The notes under the pieces were generated by a model. That model made no database searches. It was not told where the DNA came from and was given only the letters and a program-made list of their open reading frames with translations. Positions 9,057 to 16,536 of a DNA stretch of 64,000 nucleotides are shown one piece after another. The first letter of the stretch is position 1, and each line of letters starts with the position of its first letter. The stretch lies in assembly GCA_020633675.1 (NCBI GenBank), contig JACKDE010000001.1, positions 868,001 to 932,000 on the forward strand, read 5' to 3'. This stretch comes from Deferribacteres bacterium (lineage in GTDB: Bacteria > Zhuqueibacterota > Zhuqueibacteria > Zhuqueibacterales > Geothermadaptataceae). Made by a program: the position numbers and the translations under genes.

Positions 9057-10343
9057 ATGCAAAATGGAAACAATGAAGTCGTGAATGCGGTGGTGTCGAT
9101 ACTGACATTCCCGCACTATCTGCAGGCGCCGCTGCTGGCTTATGCCTGGGCGGCAAGTGATCCGTTCTGGATCATGAGCGCAAAGCGGCTGTTCTTGCTG
9201 CTGCCTGTGCTTGCTTTTATCATCGCTTGCTGGCTGACGATCGCCTGTGTGGTCAGCATCATCGTGCGTGGCAATCGCAGTGCGTTTGTCAACGCCATGT
9301 TTATCACCTGGCTGGATCTCGGCAAATCTTTTGTGGCGTTTTGGGGCGGCATTTTCCGCTTCGTGTTCCATCTCGCCGTGGTGATGCTGGAGTTGGTGAA
9401 AATCGTACTGGTCAGCATCTGGGCAGTCGTGCTGGAATTTATCGCCATGCCGTTTCGTTTGCTTGGCAACGCCGGGCACAACCTGATGTATTCGAATGTC
9501 CCGTGGCTGGCAGTGATCATGACGTTGCTCTGGTGTGTGGTGGAAACAGCGATTTTTACTTATGTCACGACTCCGCTGGTGATGGACACCTTTGCCAATA
9601 TCACCGGCGAATATTTCACCGAAGCTTTTCTGCGCATTCCGCTCTTTGTCTTTCTTTTTATTGTTGTGCTCGGCAGCTATGCTGTGCTGGCCACCATGGT
9701 TGAGGCGATCAAAAGCAAAGATGTAGGCTCCATTATCGGCGTAACCGTGATCGAGTTGGTCGTTCTGTCGGTCGAAGTGGTTTTTCTGTATCGCGAGTTT
9801 GTCGATTCGCTGGTTCCGTGGCTGGCTCAGCACTCTGAAAATTTTGAGCTTGGAATCTGGGGCACTCTGGTGATTTCAACTGTGGTCTGGTTTGGCATTC
9901 GCAGCATGTCGTGGTTTCTTTTTGCTTCTCACGGCACACCTACAATCCTTTCGATCATTCGAGGACGTGGTACGGGTACTGTCGAAACGCGGGATAGGGC
10001 GCCGCAACAGCCGCGACCAGCGCGTTCGCAATCTAGTTTCCTCGCACAGGTCAAAGAAGATATGGCGTGGTTTGAGCGTCAGGGCGAGGCTTTACTCGGC
10101 TCGTTTATTCTGCCACCATTGCAGATATTCGCCGCTGTTGTCAATTTCTGCACCCTGCTGATCAGCAGCCGGCATCTGTTTGAAATTCCGTTTAAAAGCA
10201 TACGCGATATCAAAAATGCTGCGACGCTGCTTTCAAATGGCGAGCATGCTGAACACGTGGAAGAACGCCCACAAACAAACGCACGGCAGCCGCGCCGCGA
10301 AGAGCGCTTCAGCATGGTGGAATCCGAACTGTATCAACGTTGA
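9057..10343 (+). CDS. Polytopic membrane protein of unknown function
   Basis: 428 residues. The ATG at 9057 follows GGAGGAG (9041-9047) at ideal spacing; an earlier GTG is not needed. I see roughly eight hydrophobic segments, for example LFLLLPVLAFIIACWLTIAC, PWLAVIMTLLWCVVETAIF, IPLFVFLFIVVLGSYAVLA and GVTVIELVVLSVEVVFLY. They are followed by a polar linker rich in Arg/Gln/Pro (residues ~320-345), one more hydrophobic stretch, and a charged Arg/Glu-rich tail. I do not recognise the family. The VWA-like lipoprotein gene follows after 222 bp on the same strand, and the two may work together at the inner membrane and periplasm. Confidence 0.8.
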   Translation: MQNGNNEVVNAVVSILTFPHYLQAPLLAYAWAASDPFWIMSAKRLFLLLPVLAFIIACWLTIACVVSIIVRGNRSAFVNAMFITWLDLGKSFVAFWGGIFRFVFHLAVVMLELVKIVLVSIWAVVLEFIAMPFRLLGNAGHNLMYSNVPWLAVIMTLLWCVVETAIFTYVTTPLVMDTFANITGEYFTEAFLRIPLFVFLFIVVLGSYAVLATMVEAIKSKDVGSIIGVTVIELVVLSVEVVFLYREFVDSLVPWLAQHSENFELGIWGTLVISTVVWFGIRSMSWFLFASHGTPTILSIIRGRGTGTVETRDRAPQQPRPARSQSSFLAQVKEDMAWFERQGEALLGSFILPPLQIFAAVVNFCTLLISSRHLFEIPFKSIRDIKNAATLLSNGEHAEHVEERPQTNARQPRREERFSMVESELYQR

Positions 10344-10565
10344 AGTCATTGTATCGTTTAAATAAAAGCGCAAATCGGCTATCCAATTGCTCGGGCAAGC
10401 CTTTGAAACGGCTGTGTGGCCTGAATCGCTCTCATTAGCAACATGATGAATCGTGGTGTCAATGAGAGGTCGGGCATCCTTTTGAACCGCTTCAGCGGTT
10501 TTGCAGAGCAAGCTGAAAATCCAAAAGGTGCGATTTTAGGGATGACAATTTAAGAGGATGGAAAA

Positions 10566-11324
10566 ATGCAAATACGAAAAAAAATAGCCCTGCCGTTGCT
10601 CGCCCTCGCGCTGCTTTTGAGCAGTTGCTCTGGCGAGCAGCGCCCCAGGCTGTCGATGTTTATCGGCGTCGACATTAGCGGCTCATTTGTAAACGGTAAA
10701 TATTTTGATGATTCACTGAAATTTCTGGCAACATATATTTTCAGCCACCTCAATGGCCTTGGCGAACTGGAAAAACCAAATGTGTTGTTCGTTGGATCAA
10801 TCGGTGGCGCCAGTGCTGATGAGCCTAAGACATTTTATCCGATTCAAACCTTTGAAGGCAAAACGGTCGAGGAAATCGAAGCGCTTCTGCATAAGATTTT
10901 TCCGAAAGACGCACTGAATCCATATACGGATTTCAATGCCTTTTTTCAGCAGGTCGCGCTGACGGTTAAAAACAAAAACCTGGTTTTAAAACCGGTCTCG
11001 GTGGTCATGGTCAGCGACGGTATTCCGGACATCAAAAAGAACGGCAAAACCGACTTCCGCAGCCTGAATGTCAGTCCGCTGGAAAGGTTGTCGCGCAATG
11101 TGACGCTGCGGCTACTCTACACCAGTGCAGTGGTCGGCATGCAGTGGCAAACTGAAGTGCCGCGCAAGCGCATCAAAGTCTGGACTCAGGACGACAAGGT
11201 GATGGAGACCTGGAAGGATCCGGATATTTTTGAAGCGGATTCGTCCTTGCAGGAGCAGCCAACCTATTTTGCCTGGGTGCAGGATAATGTGGATTTCGGC
11301 GTTCGTGCCAGAAGAGTGGATTGA
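10566..11324 (+). CDS. Lipoprotein with von Willebrand factor A-like fold
   Basis: 252 residues. The signal peptide ends in a lipobox (LLLSSC), giving a lipid-anchored protein. The first strand and loop, MFIGVDISGSF, match the D-x-S-G-S metal-ion-dependent adhesion site of VWA domains, and a later strand VVMVSDGIPD supplies the conserved Asp/Gly. A GAGGA ribosome binding site precedes the ATG. VWA domains mediate metal-dependent protein interaction, so this is plausibly a binding or assembly partner for the membrane protein encoded upstream. The exact family is not recognised. Confidence 0.82.
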   Translation: MQIRKKIALPLLALALLLSSCSGEQRPRLSMFIGVDISGSFVNGKYFDDSLKFLATYIFSHLNGLGELEKPNVLFVGSIGGASADEPKTFYPIQTFEGKTVEEIEALLHKIFPKDALNPYTDFNAFFQQVALTVKNKNLVLKPVSVVMVSDGIPDIKKNGKTDFRSLNVSPLERLSRNVTLRLLYTSAVVGMQWQTEVPRKRIKVWTQDDKVMETWKDPDIFEADSSLQEQPTYFAWVQDNVDFGVRARRVD

Positions 11325-11486
11325 TTTTAGGACAATGAAAAAATGTTGTCCGGGAATCCGAACCTGATACTTTCAGGTGAAATCTATGCAACCGCTGAGT
11401 TCGCCAGGCACGCAGGGTCGACCCAAGAGGCTGGCTTAAAAGTCCCTTCAATGGCATGCTGGAGAAACTGTCGAAAAAGCCCGATT

Positions 11487-11578
11487 TGTCATTCAGAATG
11501 GAATCTATATTGCCCATTATCTGGATTCTGAACTCAGGTTTGGCTATCGATGCTGAATCGATTCATTCCAGAATGACA
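11487..11578. repeat. MITE-like short element with ~19-bp imperfect terminal inverted repeats
   Basis: The left end reads TGTCATTCAGAATGGAATC (11487-11505) and the right end is close to its reverse complement, GATTCATTCCAGAATGACA (11560-11578), with about 54 bp between. A related half-copy in the other orientation lies at 14326-14356. There is no coding capacity. It is either a non-autonomous mobile element or a dispersed extragenic palindrome. Confidence 0.45.
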
Positions 11579-11704
11579 CGCTGAGTTTCCTTATCTGAAC
11601 GATATTGTTTTTAAAGCACTCTCTAACATCTCGGTGCACTCATCGATCCCGGCTGTGAAGATTTTTTTAACCCTGCCTTATTTGTTCTGAGAGAAAATGG
11701 TATT

Positions 11705-11734
11705 AAAGCTCAACGGTTACGTTGAGCTTTTTTT
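11705..11734 (+). terminator. Rho-independent terminator hairpin
   Basis: A perfect 10-bp stem (AAAGCTCAAC at 11705-11714, GTTGAGCTTT at 11721-11730) with a 6-nt loop and a T run. It is about 380 bp after the VWA-like lipoprotein gene, so it may end that transcript late or belong to an unrecognised short RNA. Confidence 0.7.
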
Positions 11735-11876
11735 ACTTCACTCCGCAACCTTCCTTCGCTATATTCTGCCATTTCAACCACTTCAAAACGATGCCGCATC
11801 GGACATTCGTCGCATATTCAGCTTCGAACAATGGAGCGCATCGCAGTTTTGAACTCAAAAGCGGAGGGAAGAAACC

Positions 11877-13625
11877 GTGCTGCAAACACTCGATTGGCTG
11901 GTGATCGCACTTTACTTCATGGTCATTTTTGGCCTGGCGTGGTGGGTCATCAAACAAAGACAAGACACCTCGGATGATTACTTTCTCGCTGGCCGTCACC
12001 TCGGCTGGTTTGTTGTCGGCGCATCGATTTTCGCGTCCAACATCGGCTCAGAGCATTTGGTCGGACTGGCCGGCTCCGGCGCGACCGATGGCGTGGCCAT
12101 GGCGCATTACGAGTTGCATGCCTGGTGTCTGCTGGTGCTCGGCTGGGTGATGGTGCCGTTTTATATGCGCTCGAAAGTGTTCACCATGCCGGAATTTTTG
12201 GAAAAGCGCTTTTCGCCGGCTGCACGCACGGTACTGTCGGCGATTTCACTGGTCGCTTATGTGCTCACCAAAATCGCGGTCGGCATATTTGCAGGCGGCA
12301 TTGTTTTCAGCGTCCTCATGCCCGATATCGAATTCCTCGGCATGGACAGCTTTTGGATCGGCTCGATTTTAGTGATCGTGTTTACTGGCTTGTACACCAT
12401 TCTTGGTGGCTTGCGTGCGGTGGCCTACACCGAAGCGCTGCAGACGGTCATTCTGATTCTCGGCTCCTTTCTGGTTACGTATTATGGCTTGCAAGCGTTG
12501 GGTGGCTGGAGCGAGCTGCGCGTGATCGCGGGTTCCGAGATGTTCAATTTGTGGAAGCCACTGGTGCCAGCCGGCGTCGAAGGCACATGGGCGCCGGTGC
12601 GCGAAGCCGGACGCATGGCGTGGTATTTCAACGACAACTATCCGTGGGTGGGCATGCTGTTCTGCGCGCCGATCATCGGGCTGTGGTACTGGTGCACCGA
12701 TCAATACATCGTGCAGCGTGTGTTGGGCGCGCCCAATGAACGCGAAGCCCGTCGTGGCAGCATCGCTGCCGCCTTTTTGAAACTGACGCCGGTGTTTATT
12801 TTCATCATTCCCGGCATGATCTGCTTTGCCCTGGCCAAGAGCGGCCGCATGGATGCGATCACTGCCGTATTGTTCGATGCCAACGGAGAGCTGATGCGCG
12901 ATAAAGCACAGTCGGCCTTCCCGCTGCTGGTGGCGCATGTGCTGCCGGTCGGTGTGCGCGGTATCGTGGTAGCTGGCCTGCTGGCGGCGCTGATGAGCTC
13001 GCTGGCAGGTGTGTTCAACGCCTCGTCCACACTGTTCACCATGGACTTTTACGCCCGTCTGAAACCGCAAGCCTCGCAGCACCAGTTGGTGTGGGTCGGC
13101 CGGGTCGCCACCACGGTGATGGTGCTGGCCGGATTGTTGTGGATTCCGATCATTCAGGGCGGCAAGGGACTGTACGACTATCTGCAGGGTGTGCAAGCCT
13201 ATCTCGGCCCGCCCATTTTTGTGGTGTTTTTCTTCGGCGTGTTCAACAAGCGCCTCAATGCCAAAGGCTGTTTGGCCACACTGATCGTCGGTTTTGCGAT
13301 GGGGCTGTTCCGGCTCGGTGTCGACACGCCGGTGAAGCTGATCGACGGCTTTGCCTATGATCCGGGCTCGTTTTTGTGGATCGTCAACAACATCTTTTTC
13401 CAATATTACAGCCTGTTGATTTTCCTGGTCTGCGCTGCGGTGATGATTGGCGTGAGCTACGCCACTGCACCGCCATCCTACGACCACATCAGCGGTCTGA
13501 CCTACGGCACCCTCAGCGACGACCACCGCGCGGAATCGCGCTCGAGCTGGAGCAAAGAAGACCTGCTCGGCTCCGCCGCTGTATTGGCGCTGATTTTGGC
13601 AGCGTACCTGTATTTTACCGGATGA
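11877..13625 (+). CDS. Sodium:solute symporter (SSS/SLC5 family)
   Basis: A 582-residue inner-membrane transporter that couples Na+ entry to uptake of a small solute, most often a sugar, in the SGLT-like branch. It starts at GTG 11877 with GGAGG (11862-11866) upstream. About 13-14 hydrophobic segments are visible, beginning DWLVIALYFMVIFGLAWWVI. SSS hallmarks include DDYFLAGRHLGWFVVGASIFASN at the first helices and the ALMSSLAGVFNASSTLFTMD segment typical of the Na2-site helix. The length fits SGLT-type members (530-600). The gene is noticeably GC-richer than the first 9 kb, as are the next few genes. Substrate cannot be read from the sequence. Confidence 0.92.
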   Translation: MLQTLDWLVIALYFMVIFGLAWWVIKQRQDTSDDYFLAGRHLGWFVVGASIFASNIGSEHLVGLAGSGATDGVAMAHYELHAWCLLVLGWVMVPFYMRSKVFTMPEFLEKRFSPAARTVLSAISLVAYVLTKIAVGIFAGGIVFSVLMPDIEFLGMDSFWIGSILVIVFTGLYTILGGLRAVAYTEALQTVILILGSFLVTYYGLQALGGWSELRVIAGSEMFNLWKPLVPAGVEGTWAPVREAGRMAWYFNDNYPWVGMLFCAPIIGLWYWCTDQYIVQRVLGAPNEREARRGSIAAAFLKLTPVFIFIIPGMICFALAKSGRMDAITAVLFDANGELMRDKAQSAFPLLVAHVLPVGVRGIVVAGLLAALMSSLAGVFNASSTLFTMDFYARLKPQASQHQLVWVGRVATTVMVLAGLLWIPIIQGGKGLYDYLQGVQAYLGPPIFVVFFFGVFNKRLNAKGCLATLIVGFAMGLFRLGVDTPVKLIDGFAYDPGSFLWIVNNIFFQYYSLLIFLVCAAVMIGVSYATAPPSYDHISGLTYGTLSDDHRAESRSSWSKEDLLGSAAVLALILAAYLYFTG

Positions 13626-13630
13626 TGTCG

Positions 13631-13664
13631 GGCTGTTGGCCGTTAGCTGTTGGCGATTGGCTGG
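13631..13664. repeat. Degenerate GCTGTTGGC/GTTAGC intergenic repeat
   Basis: A run of degenerate units (GGCTGTTGGC, CGTTAGCTGTTGGC, GATTGGCTGG) begins 5 bases after the symporter stop. Related copies follow the next genes at 14271, 15764 and 16044. Confidence 0.5.
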
Positions 13665-13695
13665 TTGTGTTGCTATTCTATTGGGCAGCCAGATC

Positions 13696-13723
13696 GTAGG
13701 GGCGATCCGGCGGGTCGCCCTGC
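13696..13723. repeat. 28-bp dispersed palindrome, copy 1
   Basis: It begins GTAGGGGCGATCCG and closes with GTCGCCCTGC, an imperfect inverted repeat of exactly 28 bp. Two other 28-bp members lie at 13763-13790 and 57951-57978. Confidence 0.6.
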
Positions 13724-13762
13724 AATAAAACCGCCATCGGCCGAGATTTTTTTGAACAAACA

Positions 13763-13790
13763 GTAAGGGCACGGTACGTCGTGCCCCTAC
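13763..13790. repeat. 28-bp dispersed palindrome, copy 2
   Basis: Arms GTAAGGGCACG and CGTGCCCCTAC flank GTACGT, with one mismatch in an 11-bp stem. Same length and ends as the copies at 13696 and 57951. It lies 21 bp before the acetyltransferase gene. Confidence 0.65.
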
Positions 13791-13811
13791 AGTTGTTGAT
13801 TTTTCTGGAAA

Positions 13812-14270
13812 ATGACAATGTCCAAAAACATCACCGTGCGCGAATTGCAGTACAGCGAAATCGACCGCTTTGTGCCGCTGCGCAATGCCCTGTGGCCGGA
13901 CAGCGAAAGCAGCCACAAAAGTGAGCTGCGCGACCTGCTGGCCCAGCCGTACCGCTACCGGATTTTTATTGCCGAAACCGACAGCGATGATTGGCTCGGC
14001 TGGCTGGAAGCGGGCTTGCGCGAGCAACCAGAATCGCTCAGGCCGGCGAAAATGGGCTATGTCGAAGGCTGGTATGTGGAGGAAGCGCACCGCCGCCGTG
14101 GCGTGGGCAAAATGCTGCTCGCCGCTGCCGAAGACTGGGCGCGCACCTGCGGCTGCAAAGTGATGGCCTCCGACACCTGGCCCGAAAACGAAGTGAGCAT
14201 TGCCGCGCACCAGCACTGCGGCTTCACTATCTACGAACGCGCCGTGCTGTTCCGCAAAACCTTGCGGTAG
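13812..14270 (+). CDS. GNAT acetyltransferase, aminoglycoside 6'-N-acetyltransferase-like
   Basis: 152 residues. The GNAT core is clear: MGYVEGWYVEEAHRRRGVGKML carries strand beta4 and the R/Q-x-x-G-x-G/A acetyl-CoA pyrophosphate loop (RRRGVGKM), followed by helix AAEDWARTCGC, then ASDTWPENEVSIAAHQHCGF and a final strand ERAVLFRKTL. The combination GYVEGWYV ... EDWAR ... SDT ... A-H ... GF resembles AAC(6')-I type aminoglycoside acetyltransferases, but many relatives act on other amines, so resistance should not be assumed. The start may be ATG 13812 or ATG 13818; the ribosome binding site is weak. It sits alone between repeats. Confidence 0.85.
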   Translation: MTMSKNITVRELQYSEIDRFVPLRNALWPDSESSHKSELRDLLAQPYRYRIFIAETDSDDWLGWLEAGLREQPESLRPAKMGYVEGWYVEEAHRRRGVGKMLLAAAEDWARTCGCKVMASDTWPENEVSIAAHQHCGFTIYERAVLFRKTLR

Positions 14271-14292
14271 CTGGCTGTTAGCTGTTGGCCGA
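14271..14292. repeat. GCTGTTAGC-type intergenic repeat after the acetyltransferase
   Basis: TGGCTGTTAGCTGTTGGCC starts directly after the TAG stop at 14268-14270. It belongs to the same degenerate family as the repeats at 13631, 15764 and 16044. Confidence 0.5.
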
Positions 14293-14325
14293 AGAGCAAA
14301 GAACCAAGACCAAAGGCCGTGCAAT

Positions 14326-14356
14326 CGGGCAACATAGATTCTATCCTGAATGACAA
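14326..14356. repeat. Half-copy of the MITE-like repeat
   Basis: The segment is nearly the reverse complement of 11484-11514: both share GGGCAAYATAGATTC followed by YATYCTGAATGACAAA. It lies just upstream of the PQQ-like propeller gene. Confidence 0.5.
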
Positions 14357-14413
14357 AATGTGAACGGTATGATTCTTTTAAACGTGGGGAATAATAAATC
14401 TGAAGGACTGTTT

Positions 14414-15760
14414 ATGCAGCGATCCCTTTCATTTGTTCTGTTTTTGATATGGTCAGTCTCCGCGCAAGCCCAACAATCGCCAGATGGCAACTGGCCGTCT
14501 TTTCGCGGGCCGTATGCTGCCGGGGTGGCGGATGAGCAAAATTTGCCGGATGCGTGGAGCGGCGAGACTGGTCACAACATCAAATGGAAAATCCGTATCC
14601 CCGGGTTGGCGCATTCCAGTCCTATCATCTGGGGTGACAAGCTCATCGTCACCACGGCGATCAGCGGCAGGGGTGAGGCGGATTTTAAAGCCGGTTTGTA
14701 CGGCGAAGGCACCGCCTCGGACGACCATTCGGTGCATCGCTGGGATGTGATTTGCCTGAACAAAAAAAGTGGCAAAATTTTGTGGCAAACAACCGTCACA
14801 CAGGGCGCACCAATCGACAAACGCCACATCAAGGCGACCTACGCCAACTCTACGCCAGCGACCGATGGTAAGCACATAGTTGCCATGTTTGGTTCGCAAG
14901 GCCTGTTCGGGCTGGACACGGATGGCAAGGTGCTGTGGCAAAAAGACCTCGGCAAGCTGGACCTGGGAGCCTATGATGCGCCGAGCTATGAATGGGGCTT
15001 TGCCAGCTCGCCGATCATTTATGAAAACACGGCCATCGTGCAGTGCGACACCCAGGGCGAGTCCTTCATCATTGCCTGCGACGTCACCACAGGCGAAACC
15101 ATTTGGAAAAGCCCGCGCGACGAGCAGCCATCCTGGGGCACGCCGACAATTTATCCGGGCACGCAACGCGTCGAGCTCATCACCAACGCCTCGAAATTCA
15201 TTCGCGGCTATGATCCCGCCAGCGGCGAGCAGCTTTGGCAGCTTGGCGGCAGCTCCAATATTACCGCGCCAACGCCGATTTTCAAAGGCGGCCTGATCGT
15301 TGTAGCCAGCGGCCGCGGGCCGGAAAGGCCGATTTTTGTGCTGCGCCCCGGCGCCTCGGGCGACATCACTTTGCCGGATGGCCAAACTTCGAGCGAGTTC
15401 GTGCAGTGGAGCAAGCGCGGACGCGGGCCGTACATGCCAACTCCTCTGATTTACGGCGACTATCTGTACGTGCTCGCTAATCAGGGCATTCTCGATTGCT
15501 ATGAGCTGCAAACCGGCGCCGAAATCTACCGCCAGCGCATTCGCCACAGTGGCAGCGGCTTCAGCGCATCGCCGGTCGCGGCCGATGGCAAGCTCTATCT
15601 CTCCGGCGAAGATGGCGATATTTTTGTGGTCAAAGCCGGCCCGGAATATGAAGAAAGCGCCATGAACAAAATGGGAGAGTTGCTGATGGCCAGCCCGGCG
15701 ATTTCAGAAGGCATGTTGTACGTGCGCGCCAAATCGCATCTGTTTGCAATAGGCAAATAG
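14414..15760 (+). CDS. Secreted PQQ-like beta-propeller protein
   Basis: 448 residues. The ATG at 14414 has AAGGA at 14403-14407 and opens a signal peptide (MQRSLSFVLFLIWSVSAQAQ), which puts the protein in the periplasm or beyond. The body is a run of PQQ-like propeller blades, each with a G-x-x-L-W-x pattern (NKKSGKILWQTTV, DTDGKVLWQKDL, DVTTGETIWKSP, DPASGEQLWQLGG, LQTGAEIYRQRI). N-terminal WPSFRGPYAAG is typical of the outer-membrane-associated PQQ-repeat proteins seen in Planctomycetes and FCB bacteria. There is no evidence of a dehydrogenase active site, so a scaffold or binding role is more likely than quinoprotein catalysis. Confidence 0.9.
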   Translation: MQRSLSFVLFLIWSVSAQAQQSPDGNWPSFRGPYAAGVADEQNLPDAWSGETGHNIKWKIRIPGLAHSSPIIWGDKLIVTTAISGRGEADFKAGLYGEGTASDDHSVHRWDVICLNKKSGKILWQTTVTQGAPIDKRHIKATYANSTPATDGKHIVAMFGSQGLFGLDTDGKVLWQKDLGKLDLGAYDAPSYEWGFASSPIIYENTAIVQCDTQGESFIIACDVTTGETIWKSPRDEQPSWGTPTIYPGTQRVELITNASKFIRGYDPASGEQLWQLGGSSNITAPTPIFKGGLIVVASGRGPERPIFVLRPGASGDITLPDGQTSSEFVQWSKRGRGPYMPTPLIYGDYLYVLANQGILDCYELQTGAEIYRQRIRHSGSGFSASPVAADGKLYLSGEDGDIFVVKAGPEYEESAMNKMGELLMASPAISEGMLYVRAKSHLFAIGK

Positions 15761-15763
15761 AAA

Positions 15764-15793
15764 TGGCTGTTCGCCGTTGGCTGATAGCTGTTC
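15764..15793. repeat. GCTGTT/CGTTGGC intergenic repeat after the PQQ gene
   Basis: TGGCTGTTCGCCGTTGGC followed by TGATAGCTGTT begins 4 bases after the stop of the propeller gene. Same degenerate family as 13631 and 14271. Confidence 0.45.
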
Positions 15794-15840
15794 TCTGCTT
15801 ATGTCCTCTGTAAAGTGTTGCATCAAACCAAGGAAAGCCC

Positions 15841-16044
15841 ATGTGCCGAAATATCAAAAGATTGCACCAGCCGGAAAGTAAGCCGACAGACGAAGAATTG
15901 TACGCGGCTGCGTTGCAATTTGTACGCAAAATCACCGGCTACAACAAACCATCACAGGCCAATGCCGAGGCATTCGAGCAGGCCATCGTCGACATCACTG
16001 CGACCACGCGCGTGTTGTTCGACAAACTGATTGTGCGACCATAG
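15841..16044 (+). CDS. DUF2277 family small protein
   Basis: 67 residues beginning MCRNIKRL, the invariant start of DUF2277. It continues with the family pattern ELYAAALQFVRKITGYNKPSQAN and ends with a helix (AIVDITATTRVLFDKL). It is soluble, with no signal peptide. Function is unknown for the family. The C-terminus is shorter than in many members, which have an Arg-rich extension. Another GCCGTTGGC-type repeat begins at its stop codon. Confidence 0.88.
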   Translation: MCRNIKRLHQPESKPTDEELYAAALQFVRKITGYNKPSQANAEAFEQAIVDITATTRVLFDKLIVRP

Positions 16045-16165
16045 CTGGCCGTTGGCTCTTCGAAATTCGCTATCGATATTCATCATTCAAATTCCTTTGC
16101 TGGGAAGTGACTGCTGATAGCTACTCACCGAATCCCTGTCACCGGCAACCTTATCGCTGCAATCT

Positions 16166-16453
16166 ATGAAAAACAAAAACGATGATCCATTCGAGCCGGT
16201 GCGCGTTGAGGATGTACTCGACTTACACGGCTTTTTTCCCGAACAAATTCCGGAAGTGCTGGATGAGTATTTGCGCTTTGCTGTAGAACAAGGCTACCGC
16301 GAAGTGCGGATTGTGCACGGCAAAGGCAAAAGTCGGCTGAAATGGGAAGTGCAGCAGTTTTTGAAGGTAGATCAGCGTGTACGCCGGTTTGGCGATGCAC
16401 CGCCGGAGCGTGGTGGTTGGGGAGCAACGCTGGTAGAGATGGCTGTGGAGTGA
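16166..16453 (+). CDS. Smr-domain protein
   Basis: 95 residues making up a stand-alone Smr (small MutS-related) domain. The conserved DLHG motif is present (VEDVLDLHGFFPEQIP), as is HGKGKSRLKWEVQQFL, the second signature of Smr nucleases. Stand-alone Smr proteins bind or nick branched DNA or cleave RNA; which applies here is unknown. The protein ends shortly after the domain. A TTATCCACA sequence lies just past the stop (16456-16464). Confidence 0.88.
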   Translation: MKNKNDDPFEPVRVEDVLDLHGFFPEQIPEVLDEYLRFAVEQGYREVRIVHGKGKSRLKWEVQQFLKVDQRVRRFGDAPPERGGWGATLVEMAVE

Positions 16454-16536
16454 ATTTATCCACACATGACGCGAAGGCTCCAAAATACGAAATGCAACCT
16501 TCGTGTCTTGGCGACTTCGTGGTAAAAAATGTGGCT

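Larger units (their letters stand above)
11325..11876. other. Noncoding gap with a MITE-like repeat and a terminator
   Basis: About 550 bases with no supportable gene. It holds the inverted-repeat element at 11487-11578 and the hairpin at 11705-11734, both listed separately. The promoter and ribosome binding site of the symporter lie at the right end. Confidence 0.5.

Noticed and set aside
10485..10500. AACCGC-TTCA-GCGGTT hairpin between the membrane protein and VWA-like genes
   Set aside because: Only a 6-bp stem with no T run; not convincing as a terminator.
13812..14270. Calling the acetyltransferase an antibiotic resistance gene
   Set aside because: The resemblance to AAC(6') is at motif level only; environmental GNAT proteins with this pattern often have other substrates.
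12369..14324. Very long minus-strand open frame (651 codons) across the symporter and acetyltransferase genes
   Set aside because: It is antisense to two clear genes in GC-rich DNA, and its translation is His/Gln/Arg-rich without any domain; a codon-bias shadow.
14453..15547. 364-codon minus-strand frame opposite the PQQ gene
   Set aside because: Antisense shadow of the propeller gene; no ribosome binding site or domain.
16456..16464. Single TTATCCACA sequence after the Smr gene
   Set aside because: One isolated box without AT-rich context is not evidence of an origin; noted only as a caution for the cluster at 24.5 kb.
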